From positions 1 through 64,000 of the forward strand of contig NZ_JAAAKV010000004.1 of assembly GCF_009905725.1 (NCBI RefSeq): a stretch of DNA of 64,000 nucleotides. Reading direction: 5' to 3'. The stretch is from Emticicia sp. CRIBPO. GTDB lineage: Bacteria > Bacteroidota > Bacteroidia > Cytophagales > Spirosomataceae. The position numbers and the translations under genes were made by a program. The notes under the pieces are model-generated. The model did not search any database. It was not told the origin of the DNA and saw nothing but the letters and a program-made list of their open reading frames with translations. The stretch's first letter is position 1, and each line of letters starts with the position of its first letter. This document shows, piece after piece, positions 52,298 to 61,362 of this stretch.

Positions 52298-55200
52298 TCA
52301 GTCGAGAAGACCCAATAAGTCTGTTTTTGTAAATTTTTTAATAATGTCATTATCCGTCCTGATCAGATCAGCCGTCAGGTCTTTTTTAGAGGATTGCAGC
52401 TTTACTATTTTCTCCTCAATTGTGCCGGGACAAATCAGTCTCACTGCCACCACATTTTTCTTCTGCCCGATGCGGTAAGAGCGGTCTATGGCCTGGTCTT
52501 CCACGGCAGGGTTCCACCACGGATCCACCAGGAACACATAATCGGCTTCTGTGAGGTTGAGTCCTGTGCCCCCGGCTTTCAGGCTGATGAGGAATACCCT
52601 CACCTCGGGGTTTTTCTGGAAATTATTGACCCTGGCTGCCCGGTCTTTGGTTTGCCCTGTGAGGTATTCGAAACCGATTTTCCTGGCCTCAAGGGCTTGT
52701 CTGATGAGGTCGAGCATGACCACAAACTGTGAAAACACCAGGATTTTGTGATGACCTGACTTATTTTCTATCTGCTCCATCAATGCTTCTATTTTGGAAG
52801 ATTCGCTGCCATAATACTCTTCATCACTCAGCAGGGCAGGGGAGTTGCAGATCTGTCTCAGTTTGGTGAGTCCCTGCAGGATATGCAGTCTTTCTCTCGG
52901 AATATCGCCTTCCTGGCGGGTGTTCAGAAACATCCTGAATTCTTTTTCATAGGCGTTGTAGACTTTCCTTTGTTCTTCACCCATTTCACAGTAAAGGACC
53001 ATTTCTGTTTTTTCAGGCAATTCTTTGGCTACCTGCTGCTTGGTTCGTCTCAAGATAAACGGACTGATTTTCTTCCGGAGTTCCACAGCCCTCTGCATGT
53101 CTCCGAACCCGTCAATCGGGGTCGCGTACTGGGTTTTGAAACGGAATTTGGTGCCTAAAAGCCCCGGACAGGCAAAAGAAAGCTGGCCGAATAAGTCATA
53201 CGTGTTGTTTTCCAGCGGGGTGCCGCTCATGACGATCTTGTTTCTCGATTGTAACAGGCACGCGGCTTTGTACCGCTGAGATTCCGGGTTCTTGATGTTC
53301 TGAGATTCATCCAGGATCACATAATTGAAATAATACTGTTTCAACAGACGGATATCAGACAGCATCGTGCCGTATGAGGTAAGGATGATGTCATACTGGT
53401 CAAAAGTGGCGGTTTCACTGACCCTGCCGGCACCATAAACCGTCAGTACTTTTAATGAGGGAGCAAACTTTTCGACTTCTTCCTGCCAGTTAAAAAGCAA
53501 TGAAGTAGGTACTACCACCAGGTTGGTATTGTGAGCTGTTTTTTGTCTTTGTGATAAGATAAAGGCAATGACCTGCAGGGTTTTTCCAAGACCCATGTCA
53601 TCAGCCAGGCATCCTCCGAAACCGAATTCATCCAGGAAGTTGAGCCAGTTAAGACCCTGTTTCTGATAGTCGCGGAGGTTGGCTTTCAGGCCTTCAGGTA
53701 TTTCGACTGCTCTGATGGACTCAAACTGAGACAACCTTTCGGAGTAATGAGCGATGCTTTGCTGCGTGTCGGAGCTCAGCATTTCTTCATCATACAATTC
53801 CCTCAGTTGAAGAAAGGTAATCCTGGGTGTTCTGATCCTTTCTTCCGATATTTCACCGGATTCAAAGTAATTGCTCATTTTCTCCAGCCATTCTTCAGGC
53901 AGGATACCCAGGGTGCCGTCGTCCAGCTGAACGAATTTATTTTTGTTCCTGATCGATTTATAAAGATGTTTTAATGTGGCTTTCTGCTGCCCGAACCGGA
54001 CGTCAAGCGTAGTATCAAACCAGTTGATGCCAGTGCTTACACTGACCGATACTTTGGCTTTATAGCCGTTGAAGCGGTTCTTTTTAAGCTCGTTAAAGCC
54101 CAGAATTTCGATGTCATAACTTCGCCAGACCTCAAAAGCGTCCACAAACCAGTTTTCATCCAGAAAACGTTTCTTGTGCAGATAAAAGAAATCGTTATGC
54201 ATCTGATCTTCAAAATCAGGATGCTGGCGGAGAAGGACAGCCGTAAACCTGATTTCGGCCGCTTCATCTCTGGGTACACTGAAAGGGACTCCTTCATGAT
54301 CAGTAGCATAAATCTGCCTTTTTGAAAGCACAGGGATTTCTGCATGGCCATACCGCATGATCGGCGTGATCAATACGAAGTCTTCAGAGTCTGACAGGTA
54401 AATGGCACAGCGGGGTGCAGAGTCAAAACCGGTTTCTTCTGCTTGTTTGGATGTGGCGGGTCTCAGGTAAGAATAAGTAATTAAGACACGGTCTTCCAGC
54501 CCTGCCAGGATTTCCTTTCTGAAGTTTTCAAAACCCGACTCATGGATCAGGAGTTTGTTGTTTTTTTGTTTGAAATAGTCAATAATCCTGATCAGCTGCA
54601 GATGATCGATCAGGTACATGGTCCCACGCAGCAATATAAAGTAATCGAACCTGATAGAGATATCTTTTAATTCATAAGACTTCTCATCCACGATCAGATG
54701 TCCCGTAATGTGATAAAAGTCGTCTTTTTTGTCAACCACCAGGTGGATGTCTGATGTATAGGTTTTTAATTGGACCGGTACGAGCGACTGGGCATTAAGG
54801 CTGCCGGAAGCCCCGGGCTGATGATAAAAGAAGTCGAGATGCAAGGGGTTTCTGATGAGTGATCTGAGGCTTTCAAGGTGAGCTTCTGAAGCGGATGCAT
54901 CAAAATTGTACTGGAACCTGGCAATGGTCGTATAAAACTTCATCTCTTCAGGTTCATCCGTTTTCAAAACCAGGTCAAGCGGCTGCAGGGTCACCAGCGG
55001 ATTTTTTAGTTTTCCTTCTTTGGTGGTGGCTGCTTCGAACAATTCGATATTAAAATGCTCGTAATATTTATGCTTTTTGAAGACAACGACCTTCTTTTTA
55101 ATTTCAGCCTCCTCACTTTGTACAAAAGGCGGTTTTTGGGCGAGGATCAACTGCTCTTTCAGCTGTCTGACAGCAGACAGACTTACGGGTAACAGGCCAT

Positions 55201-55651
55201 TGTCTAAAGTTTTGATCTCGTATGTTTTGGTGCCCTGTTCTATTTTGAAATATTTTTCAGGATCGTCGTTTTCTGTCAGTCCGTACTCTTTTCCGAATTG
55301 TCTCAGTTTTTCACGACGCAACTCTCTATCAAAAAATATCCTGATTTCCTGGCGGGTCATGATCGCATATAAGGCCATGGATTGATGCCGGCAGAGCTTA
55401 TTTTTTTGGCTTTTACAGTGACAGATTAAAGTGATATTTTCCTGATCTGCAGTAACTTCCACATCCGGAAAATGAAGGGTTTCGGATAAACTTGAAAACA
55501 AACCGGTGTTGATGTCCAGTGATTTGGCATAAAGATCCGAAACTTCACCACTGTTCAGCTCCTGACTGTGCTTAAGTATAAAGCTGTTGGTGAGTTCAGC
55601 GATGCTGAAATCAGGAATGGTATAAGTATGATTTGACTGACTTTCGTTCAC
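52298..55651 (-). CDS. SNF2-family helicase with SWIM zinc finger
   Basis: The 1117-residue product starts at GTG 55651 (no better ATG). An N-terminal SWIM zinc finger (~70-95; ICHCKSQKNKLCRHQSMAL, C-x-C...C-x-H) is followed by a long domain of unknown role (~100-600). The SNF2 ATPase then shows Walker A DDMGLGKTLQVIAF, motif II as DESQNIKN (usually DEAQ or DEAH) and SGTPLENN. The helicase C-terminal lobe has GTGLNLTEADYVFLVDPWWN and DRSYRIGQKK. Such proteins remodel DNA-protein complexes; the specific role is unknown. It is found widely in Bacteroidota and is not by itself a defence gene. Confidence 0.9.
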   Translation of the reverse strand: MNESQSNHTYTIPDFSIAELTNSFILKHSQELNSGEVSDLYAKSLDINTGLFSSLSETLHFPDVEVTADQENITLICHCKSQKNKLCRHQSMALYAIMTRQEIRIFFDRELRREKLRQFGKEYGLTENDDPEKYFKIEQGTKTYEIKTLDNGLLPVSLSAVRQLKEQLILAQKPPFVQSEEAEIKKKVVVFKKHKYYEHFNIELFEAATTKEGKLKNPLVTLQPLDLVLKTDEPEEMKFYTTIARFQYNFDASASEAHLESLRSLIRNPLHLDFFYHQPGASGSLNAQSLVPVQLKTYTSDIHLVVDKKDDFYHITGHLIVDEKSYELKDISIRFDYFILLRGTMYLIDHLQLIRIIDYFKQKNNKLLIHESGFENFRKEILAGLEDRVLITYSYLRPATSKQAEETGFDSAPRCAIYLSDSEDFVLITPIMRYGHAEIPVLSKRQIYATDHEGVPFSVPRDEAAEIRFTAVLLRQHPDFEDQMHNDFFYLHKKRFLDENWFVDAFEVWRSYDIEILGFNELKKNRFNGYKAKVSVSVSTGINWFDTTLDVRFGQQKATLKHLYKSIRNKNKFVQLDDGTLGILPEEWLEKMSNYFESGEISEERIRTPRITFLQLRELYDEEMLSSDTQQSIAHYSERLSQFESIRAVEIPEGLKANLRDYQKQGLNWLNFLDEFGFGGCLADDMGLGKTLQVIAFILSQRQKTAHNTNLVVVPTSLLFNWQEEVEKFAPSLKVLTVYGAGRVSETATFDQYDIILTSYGTMLSDIRLLKQYYFNYVILDESQNIKNPESQRYKAACLLQSRNKIVMSGTPLENNTYDLFGQLSFACPGLLGTKFRFKTQYATPIDGFGDMQRAVELRKKISPFILRRTKQQVAKELPEKTEMVLYCEMGEEQRKVYNAYEKEFRMFLNTRQEGDIPRERLHILQGLTKLRQICNSPALLSDEEYYGSESSKIEALMEQIENKSGHHKILVFSQFVVMLDLIRQALEARKIGFEYLTGQTKDRAARVNNFQKNPEVRVFLISLKAGGTGLNLTEADYVFLVDPWWNPAVEDQAIDRSYRIGQKKNVVAVRLICPGTIEEKIVKLQSSKKDLTADLIRTDNDIIKKFTKTDLLGLLD

Positions 55652-55719
55652 TGGGTTCTATAATGAGGAAATGGATGCCGGAAGACAAAGTAATGTGATA
55701 ATCCTCAATTAAGAAAGGG

Positions 55720-56457
55720 CTATTTTTCAATTTTACCAATCCTGAGCAACAAAGGAAAGCGGATGACACGCGTGTCTGTTCCCCAGAGTACTTTGAGTTG
55801 GTCAAAAACAAGGTCTAAGGGATTGTTTCCTGTAGCTTTCCGGTAGTGTTTTACAGCTGACCAGGTTTGCAGATAGCCCGTCAGGTGTTCAAATGACCAC
55901 TCAAATACCATTTCAAAAGCCTCAGCTTTTATCTCCCCGAACGGAAAAGGGATCGTTTGATAATGTTCGTCAATGTACTTCCTTTCTGTATCCCAGTAAG
56001 GACCGATGACGTTTTTGTAGAATTCATCAATAACCGCGTCGATTTCAGGAGAAACCCTGAAAAGACCATACCCGATGACAGCCAGGATGCCCCCGTCTTT
56101 GATGGTCCTGTTCACTTCCCGGTAAAATGCCTCAAAGTCAAACCAGTGAATGGCCTGGGCCACTGTAATCAGGTCAAAGGTATTGTCCGGAAAAGGGGCT
56201 GACTCGGCCCGGCTTACCGAATAGAATATTTTTTCATGCGGAATGGCTTCGTCAATCTGCTGCTGGCTGAGGTCGGTAGCATAAACCTGGTCGAAATAAA
56301 AGGCCAGTTCGCGGGCTACCTGTCCGTTTCCGGTGCCGCAGTCCCAGGCGGTTTCCAGATCAGGTACCAGTGTGATGAGATAATCGAAAAGAGACCTGGG
56401 ATAAACCGGCCTGAATCGGGCATACTGGTCGCTTTGTGAGGAGAAATTGTCTTTCAT
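55720..56457 (-). CDS. Class I SAM-dependent methyltransferase
   Basis: The start is at ATG 56457, giving 245 residues; the longer frame upstream overlaps the ankyrin gene and lacks support. Motif I is TAWDCGTGNGQVARELA (glycine-rich SAM loop, ~35), followed by VYATDLSQQQIDEA, and motif post-I is FDLITVAQAIHWFDFEAF. This Trans-aconitate/UbiE-like small-molecule branch also includes yeast Tmt1-like proteins. The substrate is unknown. It starts 2 bases after the ankyrin gene stop codon, so the two are an operon. Confidence 0.85.
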   Translation of the reverse strand: MKDNFSSQSDQYARFRPVYPRSLFDYLITLVPDLETAWDCGTGNGQVARELAFYFDQVYATDLSQQQIDEAIPHEKIFYSVSRAESAPFPDNTFDLITVAQAIHWFDFEAFYREVNRTIKDGGILAVIGYGLFRVSPEIDAVIDEFYKNVIGPYWDTERKYIDEHYQTIPFPFGEIKAEAFEMVFEWSFEHLTGYLQTWSAVKHYRKATGNNPLDLVFDQLKVLWGTDTRVIRFPLLLRIGKIEK

Positions 56458-56459
56458 GA

Positions 56460-57200
56460 TTATCTGAGGTAAGCACAGGGAACATTGACAGGTTCGTAAT
56501 CGATTCCGTAGGCGTGTTTCATAAGCAGGCTCACTGTTCTGGAAATGGTCAGTTCCTTTCTGTGCATCTGCGGAAGCAGCCCCATCATGGCATAGCTGAC
56601 CGGGTTGACGGCCGGGATGAACGTTTCCCATTCATAGTTTTTGCCCCAGATCAATCCTTTGACCTGGACCCCGAGGTCAGCCCCGTGCTGAAGCAAAAAA
56701 TGCATCATTTCCGACGAATTGTTCTGGTTCTGATTGACGGTATGAAAGATGGGCGTGTGCCCTCCGAAGCCATACTCATCCACGCCTGCTTTGGCATTCA
56801 CATCTGCTTTATGCCTGACCAGTACTTTGGCACAGTCCGGGAGGTTGTATTCAGCACAGATATGAAGCAGGCTGACCTCTGTAAGCGGGGTGTATGCACA
56901 GTCAAAGAGAGAATAGCGGGCATGAATGTCTACTGCACCATCATTGATCATCCTGTCGAGTGTTACGGCGTCGTCAGTCAGGATGGCCAGTATCAGAGGG
57001 TCGAATTGCAGGCCATAATCCACAAAAGCCCTGATACAGTGTTTGAAAGCCGGACTCCGGTAGTACATTTCCACCATGGTTTGAAAAAGGAGCTTGCCGT
57101 TGTGTGATGCATTGGGATCAATACCCTCTGAAAAATACTGCCTGATGCCGTCTTCTGAATGTACTTCAAATTCACCGATAAGGTCATCTGTCATTGCCAT
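56460..57200 (-). CDS. Ankyrin-repeat protein
   Basis: The 246-residue product has no signal peptide. Ankyrin-type helices are visible at VSLLHICAEYNLPDCAKVLV, then RHKADVNAKAG, GGHTPIFHTVNQ and MMHFLLQHGADLG, preceded by two degenerate repeats (~65-95). It is probably a cytosolic protein-interaction module. It is tightly linked (2 bases) to the methyltransferase gene. No toxin or effector domain is seen. Confidence 0.82.
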   Translation of the reverse strand: MAMTDDLIGEFEVHSEDGIRQYFSEGIDPNASHNGKLLFQTMVEMYYRSPAFKHCIRAFVDYGLQFDPLILAILTDDAVTLDRMINDGAVDIHARYSLFDCAYTPLTEVSLLHICAEYNLPDCAKVLVRHKADVNAKAGVDEYGFGGHTPIFHTVNQNQNNSSEMMHFLLQHGADLGVQVKGLIWGKNYEWETFIPAVNPVSYAMMGLLPQMHRKELTISRTVSLLMKHAYGIDYEPVNVPCAYLR

Positions 57201-57272
57201 AAATTCTGCATTTTACTGGGCCTGACCCGGCCACGACAAATATAATCAAAAACCGGGTCAAGTCCATCGGTC

Positions 57273-58292
57273 TTACTGACCTGCGTTCACGACTTTTCTC
57301 AGGTCGTCATGGAAGTTGAAATCCTGGAAAACATTCTCAATGACCACCACACTGGTTTTGGTTTCGGGATAGTATATCAGGCTGGAAATAAAACCTGCCA
57401 TGGCTCCGCTGTGGCTTAATTCCGGCTGATTGTTCAGCTCAGAAATCTGCAATCCGTAACCATATCCTACTTTTCCCCACCGGTGACTGGGCCTGTAAGC
57501 ATATACGTCTGTCATCAGGGCATAAGATTTCTGACTAAGCAGTTTGCCGTTGTGAAGGTTTTCATTCCACAGACTGAGGTCTTTTGCCGTGGAAATAATA
57601 CCACCGCCCGGCGTAGATTTTTTCATATTATCCAGCTGGTAAGGTTCGGGACTGAAAACCCCGTCACTTTTTTGGGTATAGCACGGAATAATGTGCCCTT
57701 TCCGGTATAAAGCCGGGATCGTGCTGTTTTTCATTTTACATTTCCTGAACAAGGCCGTGATCAGTTCCGGGTAGGTTTTGCCACTGGCTTTTTCTGCGAT
57801 TTTCGAAAGCAGTTCATAAGCGAGCAGGGGAGAATACAGGAATTTTTCTCCGGGCTTGAAAGCCAGCGGTTTATCCAATGTCGTCAGGCCTGAAGTATGC
57901 GTCAGCAGGTGATGAATGGTCACTGAATCAGTCCAGGCCTGCTGCATTTCGGGCAGGTACTTTTTTACCGGATCATGAAGCTGCAGATTCCCTTTGTCAA
58001 ATTCGCTCAGGACCAGTACGGCAGTGAATTGCTTGCTGACAGAGCCGATCATGAACTGATCATGCATTGTAACCGGTGTTTTTGTACTGAAATCCGCGAA
58101 ACCACGGGACGCGGAATAAACAGGTTTCCCGTTTTGAGCCACTATCAAGACCCCGTTGAGCGGCCTGGGTTTCTGACTGGAGAGCAGCGAATCAATCCGC
58201 TGTGAAATGGTGTTGGTCTGAGAAAACAGAACAGTAGAACTGACGAGAAACAGTAAGCTGAAACACAGCCTTACCCAGCCTGGGTTTTTCAT
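57273..58292 (-). CDS. Serine hydrolase, beta-lactamase class C/PBP-like
   Basis: The 339-residue product has a signal peptide (~1-25). The SxxK motif is in MIGSVSKQFTAVLVL (Ser about 84). The second motif appears as YSPLLAYELL, where a YxN is usual, and the third as LSHSGAMAGF (HSG in place of KTG, normal for this family). These proteins are D-aminopeptidases, esterases or peptidoglycan hydrolases rather than antibiotic resistance enzymes. Its function here is unresolved. It is monocistronic and located in the periplasm. Confidence 0.85.
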   Translation of the reverse strand: MKNPGWVRLCFSLLFLVSSTVLFSQTNTISQRIDSLLSSQKPRPLNGVLIVAQNGKPVYSASRGFADFSTKTPVTMHDQFMIGSVSKQFTAVLVLSEFDKGNLQLHDPVKKYLPEMQQAWTDSVTIHHLLTHTSGLTTLDKPLAFKPGEKFLYSPLLAYELLSKIAEKASGKTYPELITALFRKCKMKNSTIPALYRKGHIIPCYTQKSDGVFSPEPYQLDNMKKSTPGGGIISTAKDLSLWNENLHNGKLLSQKSYALMTDVYAYRPSHRWGKVGYGYGLQISELNNQPELSHSGAMAGFISSLIYYPETKTSVVVIENVFQDFNFHDDLRKVVNAGQ

Positions 58293-58481
58293 AAAAATCT
58301 GAAAGGTTTATAATTTTGAAAAGCACGATTTAACACTCAAAATTATCTGAATTATTCCTGCTTTTTAAGGTTTGACCGGGATTTATTTTTTTCTTTTAAA
58401 AAGGTGTTCCCGGGTGAGATTTTCTTTAGTCTGAGGGGTCATTTTTACCATGGGAATGTGGTATCATCAGGACTGTCCGTT

Positions 58482-58955
58482 TCAGATCCACCGCCTTACT
58501 TTTTGGGAATATTCAGTATATTCTTCTCCGAAATCCCTCTGTAAACGTGGTTCTTCCCGGAAAACAATAAACAGGTGAAAGGCTGCAAGGATAACCAGGC
58601 TGTACACCAGTAAAGAAAATGATCCGGTATAGACAGATTCACCGATAAGGATCATCATGACGCCCACATACATCGGGTTCCGGGAATACCGGTATAAGCC
58701 TTCTAAAACCAGCTTTTTTGTAGGATCGGCCGGAGACAAGGTGCCGCGGCCTTTTACCGCAAAATTAAAGATGCAGATAAGCATGACGATAAGCCCTGAA
58801 ATGAAAAGAAACAAACCCGTTTTTTCATGGATCCTTACGGGAAGCCTGATGAGGTCATCCAGGTTTTTGTCTAGAATAAAAAAAGGGATCAGCCCTGCGA
58901 CAATGCCGGGTTGCAAAATGGTAAAAAACAGATTTCTCAGCAGTAACGAAAACAT
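58482..58955 (-). CDS. Isoprenylcysteine carboxyl methyltransferase-like membrane protein
   Basis: The 157-residue product has about four membrane helices. The family core RYSRNPMYVGVMMILIGESV (SAM-binding RNPMYxG) and the C-terminal FREEPRLQRDFGEEYTEY match the ICMT/PEMT superfamily. In bacteria these are methyltransferases acting on membrane-associated substrates; the substrate is unknown. It begins 1 base after the small secreted gene ends, so it is likely the last gene of a three-gene operon. Confidence 0.83.
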   Translation of the reverse strand: MFSLLLRNLFFTILQPGIVAGLIPFFILDKNLDDLIRLPVRIHEKTGLFLFISGLIVMLICIFNFAVKGRGTLSPADPTKKLVLEGLYRYSRNPMYVGVMMILIGESVYTGSFSLLVYSLVILAAFHLFIVFREEPRLQRDFGEEYTEYSQKVRRWI

Positions 58956-58956
58956 A

Positions 58957-59400
58957 TTATTCTACCTTGTTTAAGGTATAGCTGTGCCCTCCGTCACCTC
59001 CCAGGGCTTTATTATCGTTTCCGAGGAAGTGGAAAATATTCTTATCAAGCTGCCATAGCCTGAGAGCAGACTTTAAACCGGGGGATTGAAGCTCATAAAT
59101 GACCTTTTTTTCACCCGAACTGCTGATCTGAAATTGTCCGGAAAACTCTGATTTAATACCTCCTCCCTTATAATTCATCGAGTTGGGCAGGCCTTCTCCA
59201 TAGGTACTCACGAGGTTGAACCGGCCCGCCCCGGTCATCGTAATCTTCCATTTGACAGATTCACAGGCCTGATCCCCTATACCCAGGGCAGTTTTCATTT
59301 CCTGTCCGCATGGTGTAATCCCTGAGAGCACCGTGTTTTTGTTCTGGGCAGCGGCACTCAAACCTGACATGAAGTAGAGTAAGAAACATAGCCTGGTCAT
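58957..59400 (-). CDS. Small secreted cysteine-containing protein, paralogue A
   Basis: The 147-residue product has a signal peptide (~1-18, ending SAAAQ). The mature part holds ITPCGQEMKTALGIGDQACESV with two cysteines, then KWKITM and a beta-rich region ending VIYELQSP, LRLWQLDKNIFHFL and GGDGGHSYTLNK. I do not recognise a named family. It overlaps its upstream paralogue by 4 bases and is probably cotranscribed with the methylase below. Confidence 0.72.
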   Translation of the reverse strand: MTRLCFLLYFMSGLSAAAQNKNTVLSGITPCGQEMKTALGIGDQACESVKWKITMTGAGRFNLVSTYGEGLPNSMNYKGGGIKSEFSGQFQISSSGEKKVIYELQSPGLKSALRLWQLDKNIFHFLGNDNKALGGDGGHSYTLNKVE

Positions 59401-59843
59401 ATAGCCTCCGGTTTCTTATTTAAGGTATAACTGAACTGGCTGTCTCCCGGCAGCAGTTCTCCGTCAGCATTTAAAAAAAACAGAACATCATCGGCAAGGT
59501 AAAACCTCAGCGGCTTTCCGTCGAAATCAAGCTCATAAATCACAGGGTATGATTCATCTCCTTTTACTATTTTCCACGAACCGGTTCTGGCTTTCTGTCT
59601 GCAAAAAGTAGCCTCAATTTTATAGTTTCCAGGGGTTTTGGTTGAGGTATCCTGGTATAGCGTTACTTTCCATTTTAATTTGAAACAATCTGCAGCAACA
59701 GGCAGACCCAGGTTTTTTGAAATGGCCTCACAGGGGGTACGACCGACAAAGACAGCAAACACTGCAGGTTCAGCAGGTTTATCTTCCTGGAAAAAACCTC
59801 CCCAGAAAGACAAAAAGGTCAGGAAAAATGACATACTGATCAT
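59397..59843 (-). CDS. Small secreted cysteine-containing protein, paralogue B
   Basis: The 148-residue product has an N-terminal hydrophobic segment (~1-18). The core is GRTPCEAISKNLGLPVAADC, then KLKWKVTLYQ, VIYELDFDGKPLRFYL, LFFLNADGELLPGDSQFSY and TLNK. It aligns along its length with the product of 58957: TPC/ITPC, C-x-K-WK-T, VIYEL, LR, and GD...YTLNK. The ATGA overlap (59397-59400) couples translation of the two. Function is unknown; they may form a heterodimer. Confidence 0.72.
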   Translation of the reverse strand: MISMSFFLTFLSFWGGFFQEDKPAEPAVFAVFVGRTPCEAISKNLGLPVAADCFKLKWKVTLYQDTSTKTPGNYKIEATFCRQKARTGSWKIVKGDESYPVIYELDFDGKPLRFYLADDVLFFLNADGELLPGDSQFSYTLNKKPEAI

Positions 59844-59918
59844 GACATTCTTTTCATTTTAAGGTCTTGATTACCAAATATAACACTTTTTGACTTATGG
59901 AGCAGGGGTGCTGTTTTA

Positions 59919-60341
59919 TTATTCAGCGTTCATGTACTGATCCCAGAAATGCTCCTCTGGTTCGGTTTGCTGGACAATGTCAATGTACATTCCGTTGGGA
60001 TCTGTCAGGCCGAATCTTTTTTGTCCCCAGGGTTCATCTTTCAAATGATAATAAATGTCATATCCTGCTTCCAGGAATCTTGTATATTCGGCATCCGCAT
60101 CATCGACCTCAAGGGTTAAAAATACACCTGATTCGCTGGTCATGGCCGGCATAACGGGCGGGGAAGACGGATGTATTTCATCAATGAACCCAAAAAGATG
60201 AGTGGTTTCTCCTTCTGATTTCAGCAGGACGAAAAAAGAAGATTCGAAATATACTTCAAAGTTGAACCGGCTGACATAAAAATCCCTGGTCTCTTTTAGT
60301 TGTTTGCTGACAAAAACCGGGTACTGATCTTTAATTTTCAT
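59919..60341 (-). CDS. VOC-superfamily (glyoxalase-like) protein
   Basis: The 140-residue product shows two beta-alpha-beta-beta-beta modules: KDQYPVFVSKQLKETRDFYV, RFNFEVYFES and then VFLTLEVDDADAEYTRFLEA, RFGLTDPNGMYIDIVQQ. This is the vicinal-oxygen-chelate fold; members include glyoxalases, dioxygenases and antibiotic-binding proteins. The exact activity cannot be read. It lies 75 bases downstream of the AraC regulator on the same strand, so the regulator may control it. Confidence 0.85.
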   Translation of the reverse strand: MKIKDQYPVFVSKQLKETRDFYVSRFNFEVYFESSFFVLLKSEGETTHLFGFIDEIHPSSPPVMPAMTSESGVFLTLEVDDADAEYTRFLEAGYDIYYHLKDEPWGQKRFGLTDPNGMYIDIVQQTEPEEHFWDQYMNAE

Positions 60342-60416
60342 GATTGATTTGTTTTAATGATACTGCAAAGATAGGCCGGCAGGGAAAGGGGAACATTGTA
60401 AAAAACGGACAAAACC

Positions 60417-61229
60417 TCACTCGAGGGCTTTTGAAGGGGTTTCGCCATAGAGCGTCTTGAATTCTTTGATAAAGTGGGCCTGGTCGTAATATCCAGCATC
60501 ATAAAATATCTTGTTTTTCCGAAGGCTCTCTGCGGATGGATTGTCCTTCAGGATATTCTGAAAACGCACGATCTTACTGAAAGTTTTGGCGGAATCTCCC
60601 ACATAAAACTCAAACAAACGACGGAGTTGCCGGCTGCTCAGTCCAATATCAAGTGATTGCTCCACATGGACTACGCCTTTGTTTTTAAGAATGATCTCCA
60701 GGGCCTTGTACAGTCTTTTGTCTGAATATAAGGTTGTTTTCGAAAGATGCCCGGTAAAGTAGTCATCCCATAAAGATTTTATTTCGGACGGTAGCAGCCC
60801 TTCATGAAAGTGGTTGCTGATAAAAGAGGAGGTTTCTGGCAATACCGATTCCAGGGCTTCGAAACGGTCGGTGAGTTCCGAGGCGTTGACTTTAAACAGC
60901 TGTGGAAAAGCGGTAGGTAAGAAGCGTACACCCACATAATTGAAGGTCGTGTCGAGCGGAAACTCAATGTAAGAGGAGGCCGTCCCCATGACAAAGTTTT
61001 TGTGTGACCGGTTCAGCTCAAAGAAAATGTCAATGCAACCGTCGGCCACTACCCTGTATTGAAAAGCCTCCGTAAGTTTTGATTGGGTTTTGAGTTGCCA
61101 GTAGCAATAAATGAAAGCTCTCAGTTCTGCACCGGGCATCAACTCCGTATAATTCACTTCACCGTTTTTAAGACTCACGGTTGGCTGGACAGGGTGGTAG
61201 AGCTGCCTTATGTCAGGAATTCCGTTCAT
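60417..61229 (-). CDS. AraC-family transcriptional regulator
   Basis: The 270-residue product has an N-terminal DUF6597-like sensor domain (~25-135; RAFIYCYWQLKTQ, GCIDIFFELN). The C-terminal double helix-turn-helix (~170-268) has LDIGLSSRQLRRLFEFYVG and FYDAGYYDQAHFIKEFKTLY plus GETPSKALE. It activates or represses genes in response to an unknown small molecule. The VOC gene immediately downstream is the nearest candidate target. Confidence 0.9.
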   Translation of the reverse strand: MNGIPDIRQLYHPVQPTVSLKNGEVNYTELMPGAELRAFIYCYWQLKTQSKLTEAFQYRVVADGCIDIFFELNRSHKNFVMGTASSYIEFPLDTTFNYVGVRFLPTAFPQLFKVNASELTDRFEALESVLPETSSFISNHFHEGLLPSEIKSLWDDYFTGHLSKTTLYSDKRLYKALEIILKNKGVVHVEQSLDIGLSSRQLRRLFEFYVGDSAKTFSKIVRFQNILKDNPSAESLRKNKIFYDAGYYDQAHFIKEFKTLYGETPSKALE

Positions 61230-61295
61230 AGCTTTTGCATTTCAGTTTGTAAATTACTAAACGCGGGCATTTAAAGCATGAAAACGCACGGGAAT

Positions 61296-61340
61296 TCTTT
61301 AAAAACAAGAAAGAGGTGACAATTCTGCCACCTCTTTCTT
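61296..61340. terminator. Perfect bidirectional terminator downstream of susD
   Basis: AAGAAAGAGGTG (61307-61318) pairs with CACCTCTTTCTT (61329-61340), 12 perfect pairs, with A/T-rich tails on both sides. It ends the susCD transcript on the minus strand. Confidence 0.85.
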
Positions 61341-61362
61341 TCATCTTACATGTTAAATCTGG

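Noticed and set aside
52298-57200. Helicase plus methyltransferase plus ankyrin gene as a DISARM-like or other phage-defence island
   Set aside because: The methyltransferase is a small-molecule type with no DNA methylase motifs, no nuclease is present, and the SWIM-SNF2 helicase is common in Bacteroidota outside defence loci.
57273-58292. Beta-lactamase resistance gene
   Set aside because: The class C-like family with an HSG third motif and no YxN is mostly esterases and peptidases; resistance cannot be claimed.
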